The position numbers and the translations under genes were made by a program. A stretch of 51,529 nucleotides of DNA from Candidatus Uhrbacteria bacterium (GTDB lineage Bacteria > Patescibacteriota > Patescibacteriia > JACQSD01): the NCBI GenBank assembly GCA_016206165.1, contig JACQSD010000018.1:1-51529 (forward strand), given 5' to 3'. The notes under the pieces are model-generated. The model saw only the letters and a list, made by a program, of their open reading frames with translations. It made no database searches and had not been told where the DNA came from. Position 1 is the stretch's first letter; each line of letters begins with the position of its first letter. Positions 17,697 to 24,362 of the stretch are shown one piece after another.

Positions 17697-17852
17697 TGAA
17701 TGTTTTCCGAGACTGCGTCGCGCAGAATCGAAGAAAACATTCAATCCGCCGAGTATGCGGTGGCCCTGAGCCGAATCCGCCGATGAGGCGGAGGAGGTAT
17801 GAGCGGTGCTGCGAGAGGCGGATGTACTGTTTTCCGAGACTGCGTCGCGGAT
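17697..17852 (+). repeat. Structured leader of nrdR with a direct repeat
   Basis: GTTTTCCGAGACTGCGTCGC occurs twice (from about 17700 and 17829). The first copy sits in a hairpin closed by GAATGTTTTC/GAAAACATTC; between the copies lie GC-rich hairpins such as CCGCC-GATGA-GGCGG. The second copy runs to just before the nrdR start and could compete for the same pairing. It is not a cobalamin-riboswitch sequence. Confidence 0.55.
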
Positions 17853-17859
17853 GCATCGT

Positions 17860-18342
17860 ATGTTCTGTCCAGCGTGCCGCCATAAAGATACAAAAGTGAG
17901 TGATTCCCGTGTGGGGGCAGATGGGACAACCATTCGTCGCCGGCGAGAATGCCTGAAGTGCCATTTTCGTTTTTCAACACTTGAAGAGGTCGAGATCCTC
18001 GATTTGACGGTCGTGAAGCGTGACGGGCGGCGCGAGGCGTATCGCCGTGAGAAGATTACTGCAGGTCTTCATAAAGCATTTGAGAAGCGCCCCATTACCG
18101 AAGAGGATTTCATGAAACTTGTCCACGCGATCGAGCGCGATATCCAAGCGCGGCGGGTCTCGGAGATTCGCAGTTCCGATATTGGAGAGATTCTCATGGA
18201 GCATCTCCAGGCAGCAGACTCTGTCGCCTACATCCGGTTTGCATCGGTCTACCGTAAGTTTGAAGATGCCGAACGGTTTCAACAAGAATTACAACGCCTT
18301 TTTAAAAAACAAAGGAGAGTGAAACGGCCTCACCGCGCATGA
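17860..18342 (+). CDS. nrdR: Transcriptional repressor NrdR
   Basis: NrdR senses ATP/dATP and represses ribonucleotide reductase genes. The zinc ribbon uses Cys3, Cys6, Cys31 and Cys34 (MFCPACRH...CLKC), followed by RFSTLEEV, VVKRDGRRE and an ATP-cone domain (about residues 48-135). The ATG at 17860 gives the canonical N-terminus; upstream in-frame codons come from the GC-rich leader. 160 aa, with a basic tail. Directly followed by nrdJ, its expected target. Confidence 0.95.
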   Translation: MFCPACRHKDTKVSDSRVGADGTTIRRRRECLKCHFRFSTLEEVEILDLTVVKRDGRREAYRREKITAGLHKAFEKRPITEEDFMKLVHAIERDIQARRVSEIRSSDIGEILMEHLQAADSVAYIRFASVYRKFEDAERFQQELQRLFKKQRRVKRPHRA

Positions 18343-18388
18343 GAGCCCATGCTCATGCACCGTGCGTCGATTTGCTTGTCACGACGTT

Positions 18389-20959
18389 ATGAACGCCTAC
18401 GATCCAAAGCGGAAGGCGGATGCTGAAGTTCTTGCATCCGAGCCAATAGTGCAACGTCCGTTTACGAAGGAAGAAATTTATCGCGATGGTCGCGCGCTCG
18501 GGTTTACCGAGAATGCAATTCGTGTCATTGAAAAGCGGTATCTTACGCGCGATGAAGAAGGGCAGATCGTCGAAACGCCAAAAGGAATGTTTCGTCGGAT
18601 CGCACGTGCACTTGCGGCGGTCGAGGGGAAGTACGGGGCAAATGAGGCGCAAGTAAAATTTTGGGAGGAACAATTTTATACTGTCCTTTCGCATTTTGAA
18701 TTTACTCCCGCAGGCCGCACCATTACGAATGCGGGTGGGCCAACGCGCGTTGTTGCGAACTGCATCGTGCTCCACGCGGAAGATTCGATGGATGGCATTT
18801 TTGGGACGCTGCGCGATGCAACACTCCTCCAGCAAGCAGGATCTGGCCTTGGGTTTCCGTGGCACCTCCTCCGCCCTGCAGGAACGATTGCAGTGAAGTC
18901 ACGCGGAGTTGCTTCAGGCCCTGTTCCATTTTTACGTTCCTATGACGCAGCATTTGGCGTGGTGAAACAACAAGGGCGGCACGGTGCGAACATGGGGGTC
19001 ATGCGTGTCGACCATCCAGATATCCTCGAATTTATTGATTGCAAACGAAAAGAAGGGGATATCGTCAATTTTAACATTTCCGTTGGGCTCACCGATGCAT
19101 TTATGACCGCGGTGAAGGCAAATGATCTGTCGCCCTGGCTCTGCGAATGGAAAGGGAAGAAGATGAAGCCACATACGATCACGCGGAATAATCGCGGCGC
19201 ATACAAATCACATGAAGATGTGACGCTTACTGCGCGCGAACTCATGGATCGGATTGTTGATGCAGCGTGGACGAATGGAGAGCCGGGGATTCTTTTCCCT
19301 GATGCGGCGAATCGATCAAACCCAGTGCCGGCTTTGGGGCGCCTTGAAGCAACGAATCCATGTGGCGAGCAATGGTTGCACGATTCAGACGTCTGCAATT
19401 TAGGATCCGTGAATCTTGCGCGGTTTGTGAAAGATGGTCATATCGACGAAGATCGGCTTCGCGTTGCATCGCGGATCGCGACACGCATGCTCGATAACGT
19501 CATTGATATTTCTGATTTTCCTGTGGAGCGTGTGAACAAGCGATTCCGCGACAATCGTCGGATTGGGCTCGGGATCATGGGGTTTGCCGACATGCTCTAT
19601 CAGCTTGGCATTCCGTATAATTCCGAAGAGGGCTTCATGACTGCGGAGCGAGTGATGAAGATTGTGAATGACGCCGCACATCAGGAGTCGCAAGATTCTG
19701 CAGAACAAAAGGGTGTGTTTCCAAATTGGGAGATTAGTATTTTTGGGCCGAAAGGACAGAATCGAAAACAACGGAACGCGGCCTTAACGACGGTCGCTCC
19801 CACAGGATCACTCTCCATGTTCTTTGACTGTGCATCAGGGGTTGAGCCCTTCTTTGCACTCGCCTACTATAAAGAGGTTATGGGGGGCGATCAACTTCCG
19901 TATTTTAATTCGTATCTCGAGGCGGAACTCCGGAAGCGCGGTTTCTATTCTGACGAATTACTGCAAGACGTGTTGAAGACAGGGACGATTCAACATCGCG
20001 CGGATCTTCCAGAGGATCTCCGTCGCACATTCGTGACGGCTATGGATATTTCGGCAGAAGATCATATTCGGATGCAGGCAGCATTTCAGAAATATGTCGA
20101 CAATTCCATTTCGAAGACTATTAATTTCAAGAATAGCGCGACGAAAGAGGATGTACTCCGTGGATACATTCTCATGTGGGAGCTGGGGTGCAAAGGGGGC
20201 ACGGTGTATCGCGATGGATCACGGAATGAGCAAGTGCTTAATTTGAATTCAAAGAAATCCGGCGAAGCCGGACGCGGCTCCGCCGGGGGCGAAAAAGTTG
20301 CAGTCGCAGCAGCACCTGTCGCCGCGGTTGTACCAGAGGCCCCATCGCAGGCAGCAGTCGCTCCGGCGTATGTGGGGGCATCAGGGTTGACTCCGCGCCC
20401 GCGTCCAGATGTCACCCACGGATCAACGTATAAGACGAAGACGGGCTATGGGAATTTGTATGTGACGATTAATGATGATGCGGAGGGGAAGCCATTTGAG
20501 GTATTTGCAACGATTGGAAAAACAGGTGGAGTTTTCGCAGCAAAGTCCGAAGCGATTTGCCGGCTTGTGTCGATTGCGCTCCGGTCTGGCCTTGATCCTA
20601 TCGAGCTTGTGAAAGAATTGAAAGGGATCCGGGGCCCCATGCCTGTCTGGGGGAAGAATGGAATGGTGCTCTCGATTCCTGATGCGATTGCGCAGGTCAT
20701 GGAGGAGCACGTGAAACGCGATCAGCAGCAGTTGGCGTTTTATGCAAAACCAGAAGGAGCAGCACCGGTCGCAGTGAACGCAGCGGTTGCGTTAGCGGCA
20801 ACAACGACAGCTCCCGCGTCTGCGGCAGTGATGAACACCGCGCCGACATCCATTGCCGATCTTGGGTTTGCGCCCCAGTGTCCCGATTGTTCTGGAATTC
20901 TCGAAATGAGTGAGGGGTGCATGAAATGCCGCTCCTGTGGGTTTTCTAAGTGTGGATAG
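18389..20959 (+). CDS. nrdJ: Adenosylcobalamin-dependent ribonucleotide reductase (class II)
   Basis: Makes deoxyribonucleotides using an adenosylcobalamin radical, with no need of oxygen or of a second subunit. Visible: first redox Cys (VVANCIVL, residue 125), the active-site triad NPCGEQ (Asn323, Cys325, Glu327), APTGSLSMFFDCASGVEP, and the C-terminal zinc-ribbon and redox tail CPDCSGILEMSEGCMKCRSCGF found in NrdJ. An Ala/Pro-rich linker (about residues 625-665) separates the core from the TSCPD-like domain (GNLYVTINDDAEGKPFEVFATIGKTG). The ATG at 18389 is chosen; a GTG at 18362 is possible. Neither has a clear ribosome binding site. The enzyme makes the cell dependent on cobalamin, linking it to cobO and the riboswitch operon downstream. 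Confidence 0.95.
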   Translation: MNAYDPKRKADAEVLASEPIVQRPFTKEEIYRDGRALGFTENAIRVIEKRYLTRDEEGQIVETPKGMFRRIARALAAVEGKYGANEAQVKFWEEQFYTVLSHFEFTPAGRTITNAGGPTRVVANCIVLHAEDSMDGIFGTLRDATLLQQAGSGLGFPWHLLRPAGTIAVKSRGVASGPVPFLRSYDAAFGVVKQQGRHGANMGVMRVDHPDILEFIDCKRKEGDIVNFNISVGLTDAFMTAVKANDLSPWLCEWKGKKMKPHTITRNNRGAYKSHEDVTLTARELMDRIVDAAWTNGEPGILFPDAANRSNPVPALGRLEATNPCGEQWLHDSDVCNLGSVNLARFVKDGHIDEDRLRVASRIATRMLDNVIDISDFPVERVNKRFRDNRRIGLGIMGFADMLYQLGIPYNSEEGFMTAERVMKIVNDAAHQESQDSAEQKGVFPNWEISIFGPKGQNRKQRNAALTTVAPTGSLSMFFDCASGVEPFFALAYYKEVMGGDQLPYFNSYLEAELRKRGFYSDELLQDVLKTGTIQHRADLPEDLRRTFVTAMDISAEDHIRMQAAFQKYVDNSISKTINFKNSATKEDVLRGYILMWELGCKGGTVYRDGSRNEQVLNLNSKKSGEAGRGSAGGEKVAVAAAPVAAVVPEAPSQAAVAPAYVGASGLTPRPRPDVTHGSTYKTKTGYGNLYVTINDDAEGKPFEVFATIGKTGGVFAAKSEAICRLVSIALRSGLDPIELVKELKGIRGPMPVWGKNGMVLSIPDAIAQVMEEHVKRDQQQLAFYAKPEGAAPVAVNAAVALAATTTAPASAAVMNTAPTSIADLGFAPQCPDCSGILEMSEGCMKCRSCGFSKCG

Positions 20960-21013
20960 TGTTCCTCGTTATTGTTCGAGCCCGGTCGAGAACCTACCAT
21001 GAGCAACAAAGAG

Positions 21014-21038
21014 ACCTCGGCATGCGCGCCGGGGTTTT
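21014..21038 (+). terminator. Likely terminator after nrdJ
   Basis: ACCTCGG pairs with CCGGGGT around an 8-nt loop and is followed by TTTT. Confidence 0.6.
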
Positions 21039-21040
21039 GT

Positions 21041-21076
21041 TTCCCTCTCCTTGTAGGAGAGGGTTAGGGTGAGGTC
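21041..21076. repeat. CCCTCTCC...GGAGAGGG dispersed palindrome, copy 1
   Basis: Core CCCTCTCCT-TGT-AGGAGAGGG followed by TTAGGGTGAGG. It supplies the stop codon and last residues (KTSP) of the minus-strand gene 21064-21462. Other copies: 22041, 28218, 39569, 47289. Confidence 0.85.
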
Positions 21077-21462
21077 TTGGTAAGCTCTTTTAATACCTCC
21101 TCAATCGTCTCCCGTCTCCGGACATGTGATGCGAAAAACCACGGTGATTTTGTATTCCATTCGCCGACTACGTAGACAATCGGCTTCCCAGTCATGAAAC
21201 ATCGGAGTGACGCAGCGCCAAATTCCATGGGGAGTGTCGTGCCATGTTCATCTGAGATAAAAATGAGAACGTCACACGCGGCAATGCCGGCAAGTTCATT
21301 TTCTGCATATTTTTGCGCTATGTCTTCGTGCTCGACGTAAGGCTCAATAAATTTGTGTGTTGTCCAGTCGTATGTGATTTCATGCCCGAGGGCACGAATT
21401 TGCGCATACATCGCACGAACCATATCCTTCTTTTCAAATTTTGCAGCGACGTAAATACGCAT
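21064..21462 (-). CDS. Nucleoside 2-deoxyribosyltransferase-like protein
   Basis: The 132-aa protein starts MRIYVAAKFEKKD and contains AACDVLIFISDEHGTTLPMEFGAA, the pattern of the deoxyribosyltransferase/TIR-like fold in which Asp and Glu act on the glycosidic bond and the EFGAA motif holds the catalytic Glu. It may act in nucleotide salvage, which fits its place beside the ribonucleotide reductase, but relatives include proteins of unknown substrate. The last four residues and stop come from a dispersed repeat, so the original C-terminus may have been replaced. It faces nrdJ convergently. Confidence 0.75.
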   Translation of the reverse strand: MRIYVAAKFEKKDMVRAMYAQIRALGHEITYDWTTHKFIEPYVEHEDIAQKYAENELAGIAACDVLIFISDEHGTTLPMEFGAASLRCFMTGKPIVYVVGEWNTKSPWFFASHVRRRETIEEVLKELTKTSP

Positions 21463-21493
21463 AGTTGATTAGTCTATCGCATGACACTTGTTT

Positions 21494-21521
21494 TTGCAAA
21501 GTCTACATAAGCGTGTATGAT
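21494..21521 (+). promoter_or_regulatory. Promoter upstream of the 21530 gene
   Basis: TTGCAA, a 16-bp spacer and TATGAT. The start codon lies only 8 bases beyond the -10 element, so the message would be leaderless. Confidence 0.55.
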
Positions 21522-21529
21522 AGAAATAT

Positions 21530-21787
21530 ATGCATGCATTTGAACATCCGAATGAAGAATCAATCGAAGCGCGGCGCGAGCGGCTTATGCCCATACTTCG
21601 CGAATCGTTTGAGGGGAATCTTCCACTACGTGTGACGCGGAAGAAGGGCGAGGGTGAAGAAACAATCGATGACCTCGTCGTTTGTGGCGTGAATGAAGAC
21701 GGGCCAGAATTTTGTATACTTGAAGCAGATGGGCTGCCAGGCCCGAGCGCAACAATGCTTTGGAGCGAGATTATTGATGTACAATAA
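21530..21787 (+). CDS. Hypothetical protein, 85 aa
   Basis: An acidic soluble protein (MHAFEHPNEESIEARRERLM...) with no membrane segment and no motif I recognise. It has a promoter immediately upstream and precedes cobO by 57 bp in the same direction, so the two may be co-transcribed. Support is a promoter, ordinary codon use and clean spacing. Confidence 0.6.
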   Translation: MHAFEHPNEESIEARRERLMPILRESFEGNLPLRVTRKKGEGEETIDDLVVCGVNEDGPEFCILEADGLPGPSATMLWSEIIDVQ

Positions 21788-21844
21788 TTTTTTCTGCGTT
21801 CGTCCGCGTTTGCGCAAGCGTGACGTTCCGCGTTATTCTGCGAT

Positions 21845-22456
21845 ATGGGACAACAATGGAAACAATCGAAGGGGTTGACAATCATCTATGTCGGTGATGG
21901 GAAGGGGAAGACGACAGCGGCGGTGGGGATGATTGTGCGTGCACTCGGTCATGGCTGGCGCGTTGCGTTTTTGCAATTCATGAAAGAAGAAAAATGGCCC
22001 TCCGGCGAACGCGACTTTCTACGCTCGCTCTCTAAAAAAACTTCCCCTCTCCTTTTAGGAGAGGGCGAGGGTGAGGTCCAGGTGAGGTCTCAGGGCGAGG
22101 TTCTCGTTGAGGTCGTCGGCCAAGGCTTTGTCGGTATCATGGGCGACAAGAAAGAGCGCGACATCCATCGCGCTGCCGCAGAAGCGGGATACAAGAAGAC
22201 GCTCGATCTCCTCACATCGAAACAATATGACCTTGTGGTGCTCGATGAAATCCTTTCTGCTGTTGATGAGGGGTTATTGACCGAGGATCAGATCCTTGTG
22301 CTCATTGCATACAAACCAGAAGACACCACTCTCGTGATGACCGGCCACAAGCACTACTCAAAGATTTTTGAAAAAGCCGACCTCGTGACCGAAATGAAAA
22401 AATTGAAGCACCCCTTTGATTCCGGCTACATCGCCAAGAAGGGGGTTGACTTTTAG
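21845..22456 (+). CDS. cobO: ATP:corrinoid adenosyltransferase (CobO/BtuR/CobA family)
   Basis: Transfers the adenosyl group of ATP to cob(I)alamin, producing the adenosylcobalamin needed by NrdJ. The P-loop is GDGKGKTTAA (residues 17-26), followed by RALGHGWRVAFLQFMK and VVLDEILSAVDEGLL (Walker B region), then VMTGHK. Between residues about 64 and 82 lies KTSPLLLGEGEGEV and following sequence, encoded by the CCCTCTCC palindrome and absent from relatives; family members continue directly from the ERD/L region to the V(E)VVxxGxGF strand. Whether the enzyme tolerates this loop is unknown, but the frame is open and downstream motifs are intact. Its stop overlaps the promoter of the next gene. 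Confidence 0.9.
   Translation: MGQQWKQSKGLTIIYVGDGKGKTTAAVGMIVRALGHGWRVAFLQFMKEEKWPSGERDFLRSLSKKTSPLLLGEGEGEVQVRSQGEVLVEVVGQGFVGIMGDKKERDIHRAAAEAGYKKTLDLLTSKQYDLVVLDEILSAVDEGLLTEDQILVLIAYKPEDTTLVMTGHKHYSKIFEKADLVTEMKKLKHPFDSGYIAKKGVDF
22041..22078. repeat. CCCTCTCC...GGAGAGGG palindrome inside cobO, copy 2
   Basis: Core CCCCTCTCCTTTT-AGGAGAGGG followed by CGAGGGTGAGG, read in frame as PLLLGEGEGEV. The adjoining sequence repeats GTGAGGTC, suggesting local duplication of the repeat's tail. Confidence 0.85.
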
Positions 22457-22474
22457 TGCGGTTTCGGCTATACT
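22446..22474 (+). promoter_or_regulatory. Promoter overlapping the end of cobO
   Basis: TTGACT, a 17-bp spacer and TATACT, starting within the last codons of cobO, directed at the 22547 gene. Confidence 0.75.
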
Positions 22475-22546
22475 CTTTTGAGTCGTCCAATGGAGAGACG
22501 GCGAAGGACAATCCTTAGGATACATAGAGATCGATTGGGGGATTCG

Positions 22547-22918
22547 ATGAACGACCCATGGTTTATTTATGTAGAACAGTGGGGAGCCTGGAAGGACAAT
22601 GCGAGGTCATGGTTATTGCAGCGAACCAAGATAACCATGAGTGGTGGGCGTGTAGTTCGTATTGATTTCGACCAGGACGCGGAGAACATCTACATTGGAT
22701 CATGTCAGCGCCGTGAAGACGGCAGCATCAGCTGCGCCGTGTGCCACCCAGTAACACGAGACAGCAAGATCGTCGAGGGGGAGACGATTGACGACGTGCT
22801 CCCGGCGGATCTTCAGCCGAAGTTTCGTATTCCAATCCGAGAGCTTTTTAGGCGCTCTGATCATACCGCGGACACATGCAGGTGGCTTTTTCCAACAGCC
22901 GAGATCGTCGTCGTGTAG
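22547..22918 (+). CDS. Hypothetical protein, 123 aa
   Basis: A soluble protein beginning MNDPWFIYVEQWGAWKDN and containing GSCQRREDGSISCAVCHP with three cysteines. I do not recognise it. It is a single transcription unit: promoter at 22446-22474 and a strong terminator at 22947. The ATG at 22547 is preferred because GGGGGA lies just upstream and the earlier in-frame ATGs would add an arginine-rich stretch from the leader. Confidence 0.6.
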   Translation: MNDPWFIYVEQWGAWKDNARSWLLQRTKITMSGGRVVRIDFDQDAENIYIGSCQRREDGSISCAVCHPVTRDSKIVEGETIDDVLPADLQPKFRIPIRELFRRSDHTADTCRWLFPTAEIVVV

Positions 22919-22946
22919 CATCCGGTGCGATCACGATTTTCCGAAG

Positions 22947-22986
22947 CGACCCAGGGTGAACATACCCCTGGGTCGTATTCTTTTTT
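22947..22986 (+). terminator. Rho-independent terminator
   Basis: CGACCCAGGG pairs with CCCTGGGTCG and is followed by TATTC and a T-run. Confidence 0.9.
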
Positions 22987-23040
22987 ATTTCCAGATTATT
23001 GAATTCTCATAGATTTTGGACGCGTGTTGAATAAAAACAC

Positions 23041-23078
23041 AAATCCACTTTATGTCCGGTCGGACATAAAGTGGATTT
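23041..23078. repeat. ATGTCCG-GT-CGGACAT palindrome, copy 1 (38 bp)
   Basis: Perfect 18-bp arms (AAATCCACTTTATGTCCG and its complement) around GT. It lies about 45 bp upstream of the tRNA-cluster promoter. The same core occurs at 36411 and 37069 beside the PaaX/Cas2-like gene. Confidence 0.9.
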
Positions 23079-23122
23079 TATTGTTTGTGTCTATGTTGAT
23101 AGTTTTGTTTGACACCGAGAGT

Positions 23123-23152
23123 TTGACATCAAGCACGGCTTTGGTGTAGATT
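23123..23152 (+). promoter_or_regulatory. Promoter of the three-tRNA cluster
   Basis: Consensus TTGACA, an 18-bp spacer and TAGATT, about 18 bp before the first tRNA-like gene. Confidence 0.6.
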
Positions 23153-23169
23153 CTTTTTGTATAGGAATT

Positions 23170-23260
23170 AGGGGGTAGCTTAGTGGTAAAGCATGGGAGG
23201 AAATCATGTAGTGCATGCGGGTTCTCCCACAGCGCAGGTTCGATTCCTGCCCCCCTTCCA
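23170..23260 (+). tRNA. Unusual tRNA-like gene, isotype uncertain
   Basis: The acceptor AGGGGG pairs with CCCCCT, the D-arm is GCTT...AAGC, the T-arm is GCAGG-TTCGATT-CCTGC, and CCA is encoded. The anticodon arm is abnormal: TGGGA pairs with TCCCA but encloses about 26 nt instead of 7. Alternative folds give a CATGG/TCATG arm with GGA at the anticodon position and a variable arm (Ser-like), but then U33 is missing. It could be an intron-bearing, long-variable-arm or decayed tRNA. Confidence 0.5.
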
Positions 23261-23267
23261 AGTACTA

Positions 23268-23342
23268 GTGGTGGTAGCTCAACGGTAGAGCACGCGGCTT
23301 TTCGCCGTGTCGTAGGGCGTTCGACTCGCCTCAACCACTCCA
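23268..23342 (+). tRNA. tRNA, anticodon read as TTT (Lys)
   Basis: Acceptor GTGGTGG/CAACCAC (one mismatch), D-arm GCTC...GAGC, anticodon stem CGCGG/CCGTG with loop CTTTTCG, T-arm GGGCG-TTCGACT-CGCCT, encoded CCA. Position 37 is C, not the purine expected of tRNA-Lys, so the isotype is tentative. Confidence 0.65.
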
Positions 23343-23349
23343 ATACACT

Positions 23350-23423
23350 CCTCCCATAGCTCAGAGTGTTGAGCGCTCGCCTCTTAAGCGAGAGGACGCT
23401 GGAGTGACTTCCAGCTGGGAGGA
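23350..23423 (+). tRNA. tRNA-Lys (CTT) with a non-canonical T-loop
   Basis: Acceptor CCTCCCA/TGGGAGG, D-arm GCTC...GAGC, anticodon stem CTCGC/GCGAG with loop CTCTTAA (anticodon 23383-23385). The T-stem GCTGG/CCAGC encloses the 8-nt AGTGACTT, without the TTCRA motif. CCA is not encoded. Confidence 0.7.
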
Positions 23424-23436
23424 GACAATTTGTCGG

Positions 23437-23468
23437 CGGCGCACTTTGGGGGGTGCGCCGTTTTTCTT
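23437..23468 (+). terminator. Rho-independent terminator after the tRNA cluster
   Basis: CGGCGCAC pairs with GTGCGCCG and is followed by TTTTTCTTTTTTT. Confidence 0.9.
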
Positions 23469-23492
23469 TTTTTGCTACAATGTACAGTGCCT

Positions 23493-24362
23493 ATGAAACG
23501 ATTCATTTTATTTTCTACGCTCGTTGGAGTTTTCTTTATTGCACTATTTTTTTATTGGTCGAGCGTTGTGTCGAACGCTCGCGCGCGTGGGCGGTCACTC
23601 CCCCTCATCGTTCATGCGGGTGGGGGTGTTCGCGGAAACATTTATACGAGCAGCCGCGAAGCACTTGATGCAAATTATGCGGCGGGGTATCGGTTATTTG
23701 AACTCGATTTTTCTTGGACGAGCGATCGTCAACTCGTCCTCATCCATGATTGGGAAGGAACATATGAAAAATATTTCGGGATGCAAGGCGAGCGGCCGAC
23801 ACGCGACCAATTTTTGGCGCTCTCCATGAAGGATAACCTCACTCAACTCTCTCTCGAACAATTGTTCGAGTGGTTAGCGGCGCATCCTGATGCGCGTGTC
23901 GTGACGGATGTTAAAGAAGATACTATTGCCGCGCTCACATACATTCAGGAACGCGATCCTAAGTTTGCGCAACATTTTATTCCACAGATTTACGATCCAG
24001 AAGAATATACTGCGGTTCGCGCGCTTGGATATGTGGACATTATTTTTACATTATATCGGTTGACCATCGATCGCTACGTGACTGCGTTGCGCATCTTCTT
24101 TTTTGCAGGGACGCATGATTTATATGCCGTGACGATGCCAGTGGAGCGTGCGTTGCATGGATCATTCGCATCGCTCATGCAATGGACAGGAAAGATCGTC
24201 TATGTGCATACCGTGAATGAAAAAGAAGAATATCAAATCCTACAGCAACGCGGCATCGGCATCTATACTGACTGGATTATTCCGAGCGCTTCTTCCACAG
24301 ACGCCCTTCCTCAAGCATCGTCCGCTTCCATTGATACAACTCATTCAGGTCGCACATGGTGA
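23493..24362 (+). CDS. Glycerophosphodiester phosphodiesterase-like membrane protein
   Basis: Start at 23493 (MKRFILFS); upstream in-frame codons lie in the terminator. One N-terminal membrane anchor (residues 5-22) is followed by a GDPD-like TIM-barrel: HAGGG at the position of the usual HRG, then REALDANYAAGYRLFELDFSWTSDRQLVLIHDWE, matching the ExD...HD catalytic pattern, then TDVKED and VYVHTVNE. GDPDs hydrolyse glycerophosphodiesters, including lipoteichoic-acid backbones. Arg in the first motif is replaced by Ala, so substrate range may differ. The 3' end overlaps the convergent LTA-synthase-like gene by 86 bp. Confidence 0.8.
   Translation: MKRFILFSTLVGVFFIALFFYWSSVVSNARARGRSLPLIVHAGGGVRGNIYTSSREALDANYAAGYRLFELDFSWTSDRQLVLIHDWEGTYEKYFGMQGERPTRDQFLALSMKDNLTQLSLEQLFEWLAAHPDARVVTDVKEDTIAALTYIQERDPKFAQHFIPQIYDPEEYTAVRALGYVDIIFTLYRLTIDRYVTALRIFFFAGTHDLYAVTMPVERALHGSFASLMQWTGKIVYVHTVNEKEEYQILQQRGIGIYTDWIIPSASSTDALPQASSASIDTTHSGRTW

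Noticed and set aside
17806..17859. Extended N-terminus of NrdR
   Set aside because: The canonical protein begins MFCPAC at 17860; upstream codons are part of a repeated GC-rich leader.
17697..17860. Second cobalamin riboswitch ahead of nrdR
   Set aside because: The B12-box sequences clear at 26.6 kb are absent here, although the leader is structured.
18362..18388. GTG start for nrdJ nine codons upstream
   Set aside because: No ribosome binding site and the extra residues are not of a conserved type; the ATG at 18389 is simpler, though not proven.
23050..23343. A minus-strand 97-codon frame ending MSDRT at the palindrome
   Set aside because: It runs across two tRNA genes in antisense and is not a protein gene.
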